Assembly (NCBI GenBank): GCA_020442385.1
Contig: JAGRKE010000002.1
Location: forward strand, 372,001 to 436,000
DNA: 64,000 nt
From: Alphaproteobacteria bacterium
GTDB lineage: Bacteria > Pseudomonadota > Alphaproteobacteria > Micavibrionales > Micavibrionaceae
Direction: 5' to 3'
In this document: one piece after another, positions 34,225 to 43,340 of the stretch
How the letters are laid out: every line of letters begins with the position of its first letter
Numbering within the stretch: position 1 is the stretch's first letter
Made by a program: the position numbers and the translations under genes
Notes under the pieces: generated by a model
Seen by the model: the letters and a program-made list of their open reading frames with translations, nothing else
The model's database searches: none
What the model was told of the DNA's origin: nothing

Positions 34225-35070
34225 ATGAGCAGTGAAGAGACACAAGAGGCACAAGACACAGGCCCCCTGCCCGATATACGCCTTCAAAAACCGCATAATA
34301 AGATTGATCTGGCCACCGTTATGGGGCTTGTTTTTGCTGTCGGTATGATTGCCGCAGCGATCGCGATGGGGCAAAGCAATGCCAATTTCTTCAACGGCCC
34401 ATCTTTTATGATCGTAATTTTGGGAACCATGGCGGCCACCTCAATATCCTACACAGGCGAAGAACTGAAGCGCGCAGGAAACATTATCGCGAAATCAACA
34501 TTCCGCCGTGTGCAAAGCCCGTCCAACATGGCCAATGTTCTATTGGGACTTGCCGTTGTTTCGAAAAAGAAAGGCATTCTGGCTCTCGCAAATTACGAGA
34601 GTGAATTGCACAAGGATGACTTCCTTGAGCGCGCCATCCAGCTTGCCGTTGACGGCTATCAAGCTGACGATATTGAGCGCATGCTGACCCAAGAACTGGA
34701 ATCGCTCAAAGAACGCCATAAACGCTCGGCCAGCATTACCCGCCGCGCATCCGAAGTCGCCCCGGCTATGGGCCTGATCGGAACGCTGGTCGGCCTTGTA
34801 CAAATGCTCGCCGATCTGGAAAACCCCGAAACAATCGGCCCGGCCATGGCGGTTGCGCTTTTGACCACTTTCTACGGCGCGATTTTAGGAACAGTGATTA
34901 TGGCACCGCTATCCGTGAAGCTGGAAAAAAATTCCAGTGATGAGGCTTTAATCAAAACCTTGATCATCACAGCCGCAACATCGATCGCGCGACAGGAAAA
35001 TCCACGCCGCCTCGAAATGCTCTTAAACGCAGAGCTGCCGCCTGCCGAGCAAATTGAATATTTTGATTAG
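34225..35070 (+). CDS. motA: MotA, flagellar stator protein
   Basis: MotA forms the pentameric rotor of the stator. The 281-residue protein has four membrane helices (about 31-50, 54-72, 175-195, 205-225) and the family motifs GPSFMIVILGTMAATSISYT, ASEVAPAMGLIGTLVGLVQM and ALLTTFYGAILGTVIMAPLS. The cytoplasmic loop carries charged residues for FliG contact. It lies between fliN and flbD. Its partner motB is encoded apart, at 6894. Confidence 0.95.
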   Translation: MSSEETQEAQDTGPLPDIRLQKPHNKIDLATVMGLVFAVGMIAAAIAMGQSNANFFNGPSFMIVILGTMAATSISYTGEELKRAGNIIAKSTFRRVQSPSNMANVLLGLAVVSKKKGILALANYESELHKDDFLERAIQLAVDGYQADDIERMLTQELESLKERHKRSASITRRASEVAPAMGLIGTLVGLVQMLADLENPETIGPAMAVALLTTFYGAILGTVIMAPLSVKLEKNSSDEALIKTLIITAATSIARQENPRRLEMLLNAELPPAEQIEYFD

Positions 35071-35084
35071 TTAGGACTCCTTAA

Positions 35085-36467
35085 ATGCGCCTCATGATTA
35101 TCGGCCAGCTAGAAGGCTATATCTCCCAAGCCGGAAAAATCGCCCTGCAAAAAGGGGCAAAGGTCGTTCACTGCGAAGATACAGACCAAGCTATCGGCGC
35201 GCTTTTAAACGGCAAGGGCGCCGATCTCGCCATGGTCGATGTAAAGCAAAAAATTGGTGATTTCATTGAAAAGCTGGAGGCAGAGCGCATTCACATGCCC
35301 GTAATCGCCTGTGGCATTGATACCGACACACGCTCGGCCGTTAAGGCCATCCAGCAAGGGGCGAAAGAATATGTGCCCCTGCCCCCGGATGCGGAGCTGA
35401 TCGCCGCCATTCTGGCCGCCGTGACCGAAGAACAAAGCACAATGATCGCCAGCGACCCTAAAATGAAAGAGGTTGTTAAACTGGCTGACAAGATCGCACC
35501 GTCTGAGGCCACCGTGATGATCACCGGGGAATCCGGCACGGGTAAAGAGGTGATGAGCCAGCATATCCACCGAAAATCCAAACGCAAAGACGGACCGTTT
35601 ATCGCCGTCAACTGCGCCGCGATCCCTGAAAACCTGCTTGAATCCGAACTGTTTGGCCACGAGAAAGGCGCGTTCACAGGCGCAAGCTCACGCCGGATCG
35701 GTAAATTCGAAGAGGCACACACCGGCACCATCTTGCTCGATGAGGTCAGTGAGATGCACCCGCAACTTCAGGCCAAGCTGCTGCGCGTCATTCAGGAACG
35801 CGAGGTCACCCGTATCGGTTCAAACGATGCGGTGAAGGTCGATGTGCGCATCATCGCCACCTCAAACCGCGATCTGGAAAAATTCGTCAAAGACGGGGGC
35901 TTCCGCGAAGACCTTTATTTCCGCCTGAATGTCGTGAACATCCACCTGCCCGCCTTGCGCGAACGAACCAGCGATATCGCAGAACTGGCGCAATTTTTCG
36001 CCGATAAATATGCGCAGGCGAACGGCATGGATAAAAAGAAAATCGCCAAGGCAACGCAGGATAAAATGAACACCTATGCGTGGCCCGGCAATATCCGCGA
36101 GCTGGAAAACACGATGCACCGCGCGATTTTGGTCTCTATGGAAGACGAGCTTGAGCCCGATGCCGTTCATCTGCAAAAATCCGGCGCGGCGCCGCCACCC
36201 CCCGCCAGCGCGCCTGCGGCACCTGAAAGCGCGCCATCAACCTCTCCTGCGGGCTCTGTGCAAAATCCCGGCGCGGTCGAGGCACTGGTTGGACGCACAA
36301 TTTCCGATGTGGAACGTGATATGATCATCAACACACTGGAGCATTGTCTGGGCAACCGCACGCACGCGGCCAATATTCTGGGTATTTCCATCCGCACCCT
36401 GCGCAATAAGCTCAATCAATATAAAGATGAAGGCGTTAATATTCCCGCCGCCAGCGCCGGAAATTAA
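35085..36467 (+). CDS. flbD: FlbD-like sigma-54 activator of flagellar genes
   Basis: The 460-residue protein has an atypical receiver (about 1-118), an AAA+ sigma-54 interaction domain (about 125-360) with Walker A GESGTGKE (148-155) and the sigma-54 contact loop GAFTGA (195-200), a Pro/Ala linker, and a Fis-type helix-turn-helix (THAANILGISIRTLRNKLNQ). The receiver lacks the acidic pair near its N-terminus, though an Asp remains at about residue 52. FlbD is likewise controlled by FliX rather than by classical phosphotransfer. The GG-N10-GC promoters at 2004, 13027 and 17740 are its likely targets. Confidence 0.9.
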   Translation: MRLMIIGQLEGYISQAGKIALQKGAKVVHCEDTDQAIGALLNGKGADLAMVDVKQKIGDFIEKLEAERIHMPVIACGIDTDTRSAVKAIQQGAKEYVPLPPDAELIAAILAAVTEEQSTMIASDPKMKEVVKLADKIAPSEATVMITGESGTGKEVMSQHIHRKSKRKDGPFIAVNCAAIPENLLESELFGHEKGAFTGASSRRIGKFEEAHTGTILLDEVSEMHPQLQAKLLRVIQEREVTRIGSNDAVKVDVRIIATSNRDLEKFVKDGGFREDLYFRLNVVNIHLPALRERTSDIAELAQFFADKYAQANGMDKKKIAKATQDKMNTYAWPGNIRELENTMHRAILVSMEDELEPDAVHLQKSGAAPPPPASAPAAPESAPSTSPAGSVQNPGAVEALVGRTISDVERDMIINTLEHCLGNRTHAANILGISIRTLRNKLNQYKDEGVNIPAASAGN

Positions 36468-36542
36468 CTGCAGCAAGCACACATCACCCCGGTGCAATCT
36501 GACGTTTGCATCTGCCCTCGCTCACAGGTAAAATGGGATAAG

Positions 36543-36561
36543 GCCCGTATCCGGGCTTTTT
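36543..36561 (+). terminator. Short terminator-like hairpin between flbD and flhA
   Basis: GCCCG and CGGGC pair around a 4-nt loop and are followed by five T. It lies 76 nt after flbD and 40 nt before flhA, and may partly separate the two transcripts. Confidence 0.5.
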
Positions 36562-36600
36562 GGCCGTGTTCATGCGGCTTCTATTCAGGTATAAATTCAT

Positions 36601-38766
36601 ATGGCCGAAATGCCCTCAAATCTGCCGCAAGCGGCTCCGAAATCAGCACCCCGCGCGCCCTCAGTAGGCGGTGCAGCGGGCGCTATGGGCCGCGCGGGAT
36701 CGGCGCTTGCGCCCTATTTCAGAACCGATGTTCTTTTCGCTTTGGGCATTATCGCGATCATCATGTTCATGCTCGTGCCCATGCCGACCAGCATGCTGGA
36801 TCTGGGATTGTCGGTCTCTATCACAGTCTCGGTTTTGGTTTTGATGACGGTGCTGTTTATTCAGGCACCCTTGGAATTTTCTACCTTCCCGACCGTGCTT
36901 TTGGTGACAACCTCGCTCAGGCTGGGCTTAAACGTTGCCTCGACGCGTCTAATCCTTGAAAACGGGCATACGGGGCGCGATGCCGCGGGCGCAGTAATTG
37001 AGGCCTTCGGAACATTCATCATTAAAGACAGCTACGTAATCGGCGGTATCGTCTTTGCCATTCTGGTGATTGTTAACTTTGTCGTTATTACCAAGGGTTC
37101 GGGCCGTATTGCCGAGGTCGCGGCGCGCTTCACCCTCGATGCGATGCCCGGCAAGCAAATGGCGATTGATGCGGACATGTCCGCTGGACTCATTACCGAG
37201 GATGAAGCCAAGGCCCGCCGCGCAAAACTTGAGCAGGAAAGCACCTTCTTCGGCGCGATGGATGGTGCGGCCAAATTCGTACGCGGGGATGCCATTGCGG
37301 GCTTGCTGATTGTATTCGTCAATATCATCGGCGGTATTGTCATCGGTACAGTGTCACAGGATATGAGCCTTGCTGAGGCCGCCTCGAACTATACAATCCT
37401 GACCATTGGTGATGGTCTGGTTTCGCAAATTCCGGCGCTCATCGTTTCGGTTTCTGCGGGTCTTTTGGTTTCCAAGGCCGGGGTTGAAGGCTCGGCCGAG
37501 GCCGCCCTGTTCCAACAATTCGGCAAATATCCCCGCGCGATGGCGCTGAGCGCCGTATTGATGTTTATTCTTGGGCTTGTTCCTGCCATCCCCGCGCCGC
37601 CCTTCCTTGCCCTTGCGGCGCTGACGGGCGGCCTCGCCTTTATGTCCTACCGCCGCCAACAAGCCGCCGCCGAGCAAGAACGGGTAGAGGCCGCCGCCCT
37701 TGCGCCGGGCGGCGCGCGCGCAAAACCGGCCGAGGAGCCTATCTCCAAGGCACTGGCCATGGATACAATCCGCCTTGAGCTTGGCTATGGGTTATTGCCG
37801 CTGGTTCAAGGGGATAACGATCAAAAGCTCACCGATCAGATTAAGGGCCTGCGCCGTCAATTGGCCGAGGATATGGGCTATGTTCTGCCCGCCGTGCGCA
37901 TTCAAGATAATTTACAGCTTGCCTCCAACACCTATGTTGTGCGCATCAAGGAAATCGAAGCCGGACAAGGCGAGGTACGCCCCGGCATGCTGATGTGTAT
38001 GGACCCGACAGGTGCGACCATCACCCTGCCCGGTGAAAGTACGACCGAGCCGACCTTCGGCCTGCCCGCCATGTGGATTGATGAGAAATACCGCGAAGAA
38101 GCCCACTTCAAAGGTTATACGGTGGTTGATGCCTCCACCGTGATCACCACGCATATTACCGAGATTATCAAAGACAATATGCCCGACCTGCTCAATTACG
38201 CGGAAACGCAGAAGCTGCTTGATGAGCTGCCGAAGGACTATCAAAAGCTGGTCGCCGATGTTATTCCAAGCCAAATCTCGGTCGGCAGTCTCCAGCGCGT
38301 TTTACAAAATCTTCTGTCGGAGCGTGTGTCTGTGCGTGATCTGCCCGCCATCCTTGAGGGCATCGCCGAAGCCGCCGGATACACCAAAAATGTCGCCCAC
38401 ATTACAGAGCATGTGCGCGGACGCCTCTCCCGCCAACTGTGCGATAATAACGCCAACGCCAGAGGTACTGTACCACTTGTCACGCTCTCGCCGGAGTGGG
38501 AACAAGCCTTCGCCGAGAGCTTGATGGGCGATGGCGAGGACCGCCAGCTCGCCATGCCGCCCAGCCAGTTGCAGGATTTTATCACCGGCGTACGTGAACA
38601 ATATGACGAGCTTTCTGCCGCAGGCGAAATCCCGGTCCTGCTGACCTCCCCGGCCATCCGCCCCTATGTGCGCAGCGTCATTGAGCGCTTCCGCCCGCAA
38701 ACCGTGGTGATGAGCCAAAACGAAATCCACCCGAAGGCGAAGATTAAAACGCTAGGGCAGATTTAA
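36601..38766 (+). CDS. flhA: FlhA, export gate protein
   Basis: FlhA forms the nonameric export gate and docks export chaperones. The 721-residue product has an N-terminal extension of about 35 residues, eight membrane helices to about residue 350, the FHIPEP signature region (TTSLRLGLNVASTRLILENG; LDAMPGKQMAIDADMSAGLI), and the cytoplasmic domain (about 385-721) with YGLLPLVQGDNDQKLTDQIK and PAVRIQDNLQLASNTYVVRI. It is followed by an AT-rich orphan gene and then flhF. Confidence 0.96.
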   Translation: MAEMPSNLPQAAPKSAPRAPSVGGAAGAMGRAGSALAPYFRTDVLFALGIIAIIMFMLVPMPTSMLDLGLSVSITVSVLVLMTVLFIQAPLEFSTFPTVLLVTTSLRLGLNVASTRLILENGHTGRDAAGAVIEAFGTFIIKDSYVIGGIVFAILVIVNFVVITKGSGRIAEVAARFTLDAMPGKQMAIDADMSAGLITEDEAKARRAKLEQESTFFGAMDGAAKFVRGDAIAGLLIVFVNIIGGIVIGTVSQDMSLAEAASNYTILTIGDGLVSQIPALIVSVSAGLLVSKAGVEGSAEAALFQQFGKYPRAMALSAVLMFILGLVPAIPAPPFLALAALTGGLAFMSYRRQQAAAEQERVEAAALAPGGARAKPAEEPISKALAMDTIRLELGYGLLPLVQGDNDQKLTDQIKGLRRQLAEDMGYVLPAVRIQDNLQLASNTYVVRIKEIEAGQGEVRPGMLMCMDPTGATITLPGESTTEPTFGLPAMWIDEKYREEAHFKGYTVVDASTVITTHITEIIKDNMPDLLNYAETQKLLDELPKDYQKLVADVIPSQISVGSLQRVLQNLLSERVSVRDLPAILEGIAEAAGYTKNVAHITEHVRGRLSRQLCDNNANARGTVPLVTLSPEWEQAFAESLMGDGEDRQLAMPPSQLQDFITGVREQYDELSAAGEIPVLLTSPAIRPYVRSVIERFRPQTVVMSQNEIHPKAKIKTLGQI

Positions 38767-38783
38767 AAACCACCCACATAAAT

Positions 38784-38812
38784 TTGACATATTTAAAAAT
38801 TCACGTTAAATT
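38784..38812 (+). promoter_or_regulatory. Sigma-70-type promoter of the orphan at 38852
   Basis: TTGACA (38784-38789) and TAAATT (38807-38812) are 17 nt apart. The -35 is a perfect match. CCACAC (38815-38820) and GTGTGG (38837-38842) downstream could pair and cover part of the ribosome site GGAG (38841-38844). Confidence 0.65.
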
Positions 38813-38851
38813 GTCCACACTTCAATTATTATTACTGTGTGGAGAAAAAAA

Positions 38852-39226
38852 ATGGCAGCGTCAAACCCTCGATACCTAAAGCAAGCCAAAAAGAGACTTG
38901 GTACAGTCTTTCCTCAAATGCGAACGACTGGAACTTATAACTTTCCAGATGAAGAGTATTCGTTTCAGGTTGAATCAGGAAAAATCACAACCTTCAAAGC
39001 TGAAGATGTAGGCAATCTTTTTAGGTCGAAATTCAACTTTCACGCTACTGGGGAATATGTAATCAAAAAGAATACTTTGGTCAAAGTATGGGGCAACCAT
39101 TCCGATGGGAGTGGCGTTTGCACTATTACTGAAGACGGTGAGCCACAAAGAGAATATCACATTTATAAAGACGTTGATTGGTTTGCGAGAGCTGTGAAGT
39201 ATGAGGCCAGCATGGCCCCTTCTTAA
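38852..39226 (+). CDS. AT-rich orphan protein between flhA and flhF
   Basis: The 124-residue product is soluble, Lys/Phe/Tyr-rich and has no signal peptide or membrane segment. I recognise no family. It looks beta-rich (TGTYNFPDEEYSFQVESGKI; GEYVIKKNTLVKVWGNHSD). The start follows GGAG by 7 nt. An earlier in-frame ATG (38837) lacks a ribosome site. Its base composition is visibly AT-richer than flhA and flhF. It has its own consensus promoter and a perfect 16-bp hairpin after it, so it looks like a self-contained insertion. Confidence 0.7.
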   Translation: MAASNPRYLKQAKKRLGTVFPQMRTTGTYNFPDEEYSFQVESGKITTFKAEDVGNLFRSKFNFHATGEYVIKKNTLVKVWGNHSDGSGVCTITEDGEPQREYHIYKDVDWFARAVKYEASMAPS

Positions 39227-39241
39227 AAACACAACACAGAT

Positions 39242-39279
39242 ACGAAAATGGCAAATTATCCCCAATTTGCCATTTTCGT
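39242..39279. terminator. Perfect 16-bp hairpin closing the orphan gene
   Basis: The arms 39242-39257 and 39264-39279 are exact reverse complements around a 6-nt loop (ATCCCC). The stem contains AAAA/TTTT, with no separate T-run. It stands 15 nt after the orphan stop. It may act on both strands. Confidence 0.7.
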
Positions 39280-39350
39280 TGGCTGGTTTTATGGTTATCC
39301 TCTAGAATGTAAATTGCGTAAACCCTATACTAGTCAGTGAATATCAGTCT

Positions 39351-40376
39351 ATGAGACTAAAATCCTTTTATGCTAAAACCATGACAGAGGCTATGCAAAT
39401 GGTTCGAGATATGCTCGGTGAAGACGCCGTCATTGTCGCCACGCGCGAAGAACGCGGGGGCAAAGGTGTCCACGTAACCGCGGCGGTTGAGCCTGCCTTT
39501 GAGATCAATCATGGCGGCGCGGCCGGTGCGGATGACTGGCTGCAATATGATGACGAGCAAGATGAATTCGCCGTTGCCGAAGAGCTGACCGAAGCGATGC
39601 TGCGCCATAGCGTGCCTGAGGATGTGATGGATAATGTCATCTCCTGCGCGACTGTGATCGGCATGGAAAATCCAGGCATCGCCCTGATCGCCGCGATTGA
39701 GCATCTCTTCCATTTCCGTCCCCTGCCCGCCAAAGCCAGCAAGAAGGCTTTAATTATGGTCGGCCCGCCCGGTGCGGGTAAAACGCTGGCCGTGGCAAAA
39801 ATGGCCGCGCGCGGGGTGATGAACGGCCTGAAAGTCGGCGTTATTTCCTGCGACACTGTGCGCGCGGGCGGCGTGGAACAACTGCAATCCTTCACCAAAC
39901 TTCTAAATATCGAGCTTAAAAAAGCCGCGAGCGCCAAAGAACTTCATGCGCTGCTGGCCTCCATGAAGGGCTTTGATCAAATTCTAATCGACAGCCCCGG
40001 CATCAATCCCTTCTCGGCTGAGGATATAAAAACACTCGCGCGCCTGCTCAATACAGACATTGTCGAGCCTTATCTGGTTTTGCCTGCGGGTATGGATGCC
40101 GATGAATCCGGCGAGATGGGCCGCGCCTTTGCCACGCTGGGCGTTCACACCATGATCCCGACACGCGTTGATATGGCGCGCAGGCTCGGCGGCATCTTGG
40201 CCGCAGCCCACAGCGGCAGCCTCGCCCTCGCCGATGCCAGCAACACGCCAAAGGTCGCTGACGGTTTATTCTCGCTTACACCGAAATCTTTAGCTAAACT
40301 ACTTATGCCCGGCGCGTATTCGCATGGTTCCAAAGGCTCTGCTGCCGCGCGGGCGAAGAAAACAGGAACGCAATAA
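39351..40376 (+). CDS. flhF: FlhF, SRP-type GTPase placing the flagellum
   Basis: FlhF directs polar flagellum placement. The 341-residue protein begins with the FlhF-specific start MRLKSFYAKTMTEAMQMVRD and LGEDAVIVATREE. Its NG domain (about 85-325) has the P-loop GPPGAGKTLAVAKMA (about 140), SRP-type DTVRAGGVEQLQSF and IPTRVDMARRLGGIL. The linker between the B and NG domains is short. The stop overlaps the flhG start by one base, so FlhF and its regulator FlhG are coupled. Confidence 0.94.
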   Translation: MRLKSFYAKTMTEAMQMVRDMLGEDAVIVATREERGGKGVHVTAAVEPAFEINHGGAAGADDWLQYDDEQDEFAVAEELTEAMLRHSVPEDVMDNVISCATVIGMENPGIALIAAIEHLFHFRPLPAKASKKALIMVGPPGAGKTLAVAKMAARGVMNGLKVGVISCDTVRAGGVEQLQSFTKLLNIELKKAASAKELHALLASMKGFDQILIDSPGINPFSAEDIKTLARLLNTDIVEPYLVLPAGMDADESGEMGRAFATLGVHTMIPTRVDMARRLGGILAAAHSGSLALADASNTPKVADGLFSLTPKSLAKLLMPGAYSHGSKGSAAARAKKTGTQ

Positions 40377-41200
40377 TGTCTGACGCCAACACAACAACCA
40401 AAACCGCAGCGCCCTCCTTCCGTAAGGGCAAAAATATTTTGGCCGTCGCCAGCGGCAAAGGCGGCGTCGGTAAAACATGGTTCTCCATCACACTGGCCCA
40501 TGCCCTGACAAAAATGGGCAAAAAAGTCCTGCTGTTTGATGGTGACTTGGGTCTGGCCAACGTTGACGTGCAGCTCGGCCTCATGCCAAAGCGCGACCTG
40601 AATGATGTGATCCGTGGCCGTCTGGGCCTTGATAAAGTTGTACAAACTTATGAAGAAGGCGGCTTTGATATTATTGCCGGGCGCTCCGGTCAAGCCTCAC
40701 TGTCCAACCTGCCATCGCAGCGTCTGGCGCATTTGCGTGATCAAATTCTCGAAGTTGCCGATAATTACGATGTTGTAATTTGCGATCTGGGTGCGGGCGT
40801 GGACCGCACCGTGCGTATGCTCTCCGCCAGCGCGACGCAAACCGTTTTGATCACAACCGACGAGCCGACCTCGCTGACCGATGCCTATGCCTTTATCAAG
40901 CTGGGCAATGCCGCAGGCGTGTCAAAAGACATCTCTATCGTGGTGAATATGGCCCCGACCGTCACCGAGGGCGAAAAGACCTATAAAACCCTGCTCAAGG
41001 CTTGCGAGAATTTCCTGCGCCTCAAGCCGCCGATGATCGGCATGGTGCGTCAGGACAAGAAGGTCAAGGAAAGCATTCGCCACCAAACACCTTTGCTGAT
41101 CCGCTCTCCCAATACAGAAGCGGCCGAGGATGTCGAGAAAATCGCAGCCACCCTGTGGGGCGCGCTCTCCAAGGCTGGCAAAAAAGCAGCAACAGCCTAG
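40376..41200 (+). CDS. flhG: FlhG (FleN/YlxH), MinD-type ATPase regulating flagellum number
   Basis: FlhG limits flagellar number by acting on FlhF and the C-ring. The 274-residue protein has the deviant Walker A ASGKGGVGKTWFS (about 27-36), LFDGDLGLANVDVQLGL and the switch region DVVICDLGAGVDRTVRMLSA. It belongs to the MinD/ParA class. It is translationally coupled to flhF. A palindromic promoter-like element follows it. Confidence 0.94.
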   Translation: MSDANTTTKTAAPSFRKGKNILAVASGKGGVGKTWFSITLAHALTKMGKKVLLFDGDLGLANVDVQLGLMPKRDLNDVIRGRLGLDKVVQTYEEGGFDIIAGRSGQASLSNLPSQRLAHLRDQILEVADNYDVVICDLGAGVDRTVRMLSASATQTVLITTDEPTSLTDAYAFIKLGNAAGVSKDISIVVNMAPTVTEGEKTYKTLLKACENFLRLKPPMIGMVRQDKKVKESIRHQTPLLIRSPNTEAAEDVEKIAATLWGALSKAGKKAATA

Positions 41201-41230
41201 AAACTCCATTCAAAACACCCCTTTTCCTCG

Positions 41231-41256
41231 CTAACCTATGGTATAATATAGGTTAG
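41231..41256 (+). promoter_or_regulatory. 9-bp inverted repeat around a TATAAT box before the second FliK-like gene
   Basis: CTAACCTAT (41231-41239) and ATAGGTTAG (41248-41256) flank GGTATAAT. The right arm carries AGG, the only ribosome-site-like sequence before the ATG at 41259. The element could be an operator over the -10, or an RNA hairpin masking translation. No good -35 is seen at 17 nt. Confidence 0.5.
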
Positions 41257-41258
41257 AT

Positions 41259-43340
41259 ATGACAGACCCCGGATCGACCCAATTTCCCGCAACAACGCAA
41301 GCCGCGTTGCAGGCGGCGCAAAACAAACCTGCGGAAGCACGCACGGTCGAGCTAACGCGCCTGCCCGAAGATCTGCGTGAGGTGCGAGAGCAAATTCGTC
41401 TGCGCGGGGAAGTGGTCCAGCGCAACAATGACGGATCAGTGCGCGTACGGACCGAGCGCGGAGAGGTTGACATCAAGCCCCCCGCCGATCAACCGCCGCC
41501 GCGCGACGGCCAGCGTGTTGATATCGAAATCCAGCCCGGCAATCCGCCGCGCGAAGCCCGCATACAAAAAGCACCCGCACAAACGATTCAAAACACGCAA
41601 GCTAAAACCCCGGACACACAGGCCGCACGCACCAGTGCCACCCCCGTAAGTGTGGAGGTTACAAACGCGCAAACCAGCCAGCAAACACCGACACCTTCAC
41701 AAACCCTCACACTCGCGCAACTCCCACAAACAGGCGCGAATATCCGCCTTGAGTTGATCAGCCCCGAGCAGGCCGCGCAGCTTATAACCGCCAGCACGCC
41801 GCAAGCCTTGAGCGCGCAGCTCACAGCGCCCGTAACCTTTCAGGCGGAATTGATCGCGCTAGAGGCGCAGCTCAGCACACAAACCCTGCAACCGATCACG
41901 ACAACGCAGGCCACGCTGCAAACAACCGCCGCCCCAGCGCCCTCACCGCAACCACAATTGCCCTCGCAATTACAGAGCATTCAGGTTTCAACGCTGGGCA
42001 CATTTGCGCCGCAAACCACAGATTTCAACGCTCTTCCATCGCCCCTGCCGCAACAAACCGAAGCGCCGCTGATAACCTTCGCACCCAAATCGACCAAAGC
42101 CCCGATCAGCATGATGACGCTCAAGGGGCTCTCGCTGTTTAGCAACAAGCCGGTAGCAACCCTGCCAAAGGGTTTGAGCCTGCAACCACCGCCTTTGCCC
42201 AAGGCCACACCTCTGCCTGCGCTGCCCCTAACTCAATTCACACCGCCCGCCCCCGGCCTGATCTCCGAAATACCGGGCGCGCCGCAAACCCCGCTCATGA
42301 TCAAGGTCACAGCCATAACGCCGCCGCAGGTTGAGATTGTTGCGCCAAAACTCGAAATCCTCGCGCCTGATACACCGGCCACAAAAACACCGCCGCTAGC
42401 CGAGAAAATTGCCGATATCGCAAAGCCCGACATGCCCGCCCCACAGCCAATCGTGGAGAACGCAGCGCCGGGCAGTCTGCGTACAACACTAGAAGGCGTA
42501 ACAGCCGCAAAGCTGCCAATCCTCAGCTTCACTTCCCCCCTGACTGGGCAGGTGCAAAATTTCGCGCTGCATATTCCTGCGCCCGATATCCCTGTCGGCA
42601 CACAAATTCATGTCACGCCGCAAAGCGCAAACATCCTGCCCGAGCAAGTCGGCACGATTGTTCCGAGTTTGATGAGCTTCCTCACGCCCGGCGAATGGAC
42701 GCTGCTGCAAGATGTTCAGCAAGCTGCCGCGCAGCTCAGCACCGCCAGCGCGCAAGTGATCAGCAACATCACACCCAGCCCGGCCAACCCCGCACAATTT
42801 ACGCCCGCGGCCTTGTTCTTCCTCTCGGCGGTGCGCAGCGGCGATATCACAGGCTGGCTGGGGGATAAGACCGTCGATCTCCTGCGGCGCAGCGGACGCG
42901 GCAATTTACTCAGCCGTCTTGGTGCGGAAAACGGGCTTCTCTCGCGCTTGGCCGCCGAGCCTGTTTCGCAAGATTGGCGCGCCATGGCTCTGCCGCTCAT
43001 GTGGAAAGAGGACATGCATAAAATAACCCTGTTCTATAAACGTGAGGAAAACGCCAGCGAAGAGCAAGACGGGCAAAAATCGACCCGCTTTATCTTTGAT
43101 CTTAACCTCTCTCATATGGGCGCAGTGCAGGTGGACGGCCTGTTCCGGCGCGCGCGCCTGGATGTGATTTTACGCACGGAGGAGCGTTTGAGCGAACCGA
43201 TGCAAATGCAGATGCGCCGCACCTACGCTGATGCGCTGCGCCAGACCGAGGTCAGCGGCGAGCTGTCCTTTCAGGACAATCCAAAACAATGGGTTAAAAT
43301 TAATGTCAATGAGGACCGCAGCGAAAGCGTTGTAGCTTAA
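41259..43340 (+). CDS. Second FliK-like protein (Pro/Gln/Thr-rich, conserved C-terminus)
   Basis: The 693-residue product has a small N-terminal beta region (about 25-95), a very long Pro/Ala/Gln/Thr low-complexity middle (about 100-480) and a conserved-looking C-terminal domain (about 560-690) with WRAMALPLMWKEDMHKITLF, FIFDLNLSHMGAVQVDGLFR and RARLDVILRTEERLSEPMQM. Length, linker and C-terminal fold pattern resemble hook-length control proteins. Proteins of this kind often follow flhG in alphaproteobacteria. fliK proper is at 20385. Its stop overlaps the fliJ stop tail to tail (TTAA). Confidence 0.65.
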   Translation: MTDPGSTQFPATTQAALQAAQNKPAEARTVELTRLPEDLREVREQIRLRGEVVQRNNDGSVRVRTERGEVDIKPPADQPPPRDGQRVDIEIQPGNPPREARIQKAPAQTIQNTQAKTPDTQAARTSATPVSVEVTNAQTSQQTPTPSQTLTLAQLPQTGANIRLELISPEQAAQLITASTPQALSAQLTAPVTFQAELIALEAQLSTQTLQPITTTQATLQTTAAPAPSPQPQLPSQLQSIQVSTLGTFAPQTTDFNALPSPLPQQTEAPLITFAPKSTKAPISMMTLKGLSLFSNKPVATLPKGLSLQPPPLPKATPLPALPLTQFTPPAPGLISEIPGAPQTPLMIKVTAITPPQVEIVAPKLEILAPDTPATKTPPLAEKIADIAKPDMPAPQPIVENAAPGSLRTTLEGVTAAKLPILSFTSPLTGQVQNFALHIPAPDIPVGTQIHVTPQSANILPEQVGTIVPSLMSFLTPGEWTLLQDVQQAAAQLSTASAQVISNITPSPANPAQFTPAALFFLSAVRSGDITGWLGDKTVDLLRRSGRGNLLSRLGAENGLLSRLAAEPVSQDWRAMALPLMWKEDMHKITLFYKREENASEEQDGQKSTRFIFDLNLSHMGAVQVDGLFRRARLDVILRTEERLSEPMQMQMRRTYADALRQTEVSGELSFQDNPKQWVKINVNEDRSESVVA

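Noticed and set aside
36492-36600. Protein-coding frame between flbD and flhA
   Set aside because: The frame that covers it continues into flhA in another register and has no family features. A short hairpin is the only structure there.
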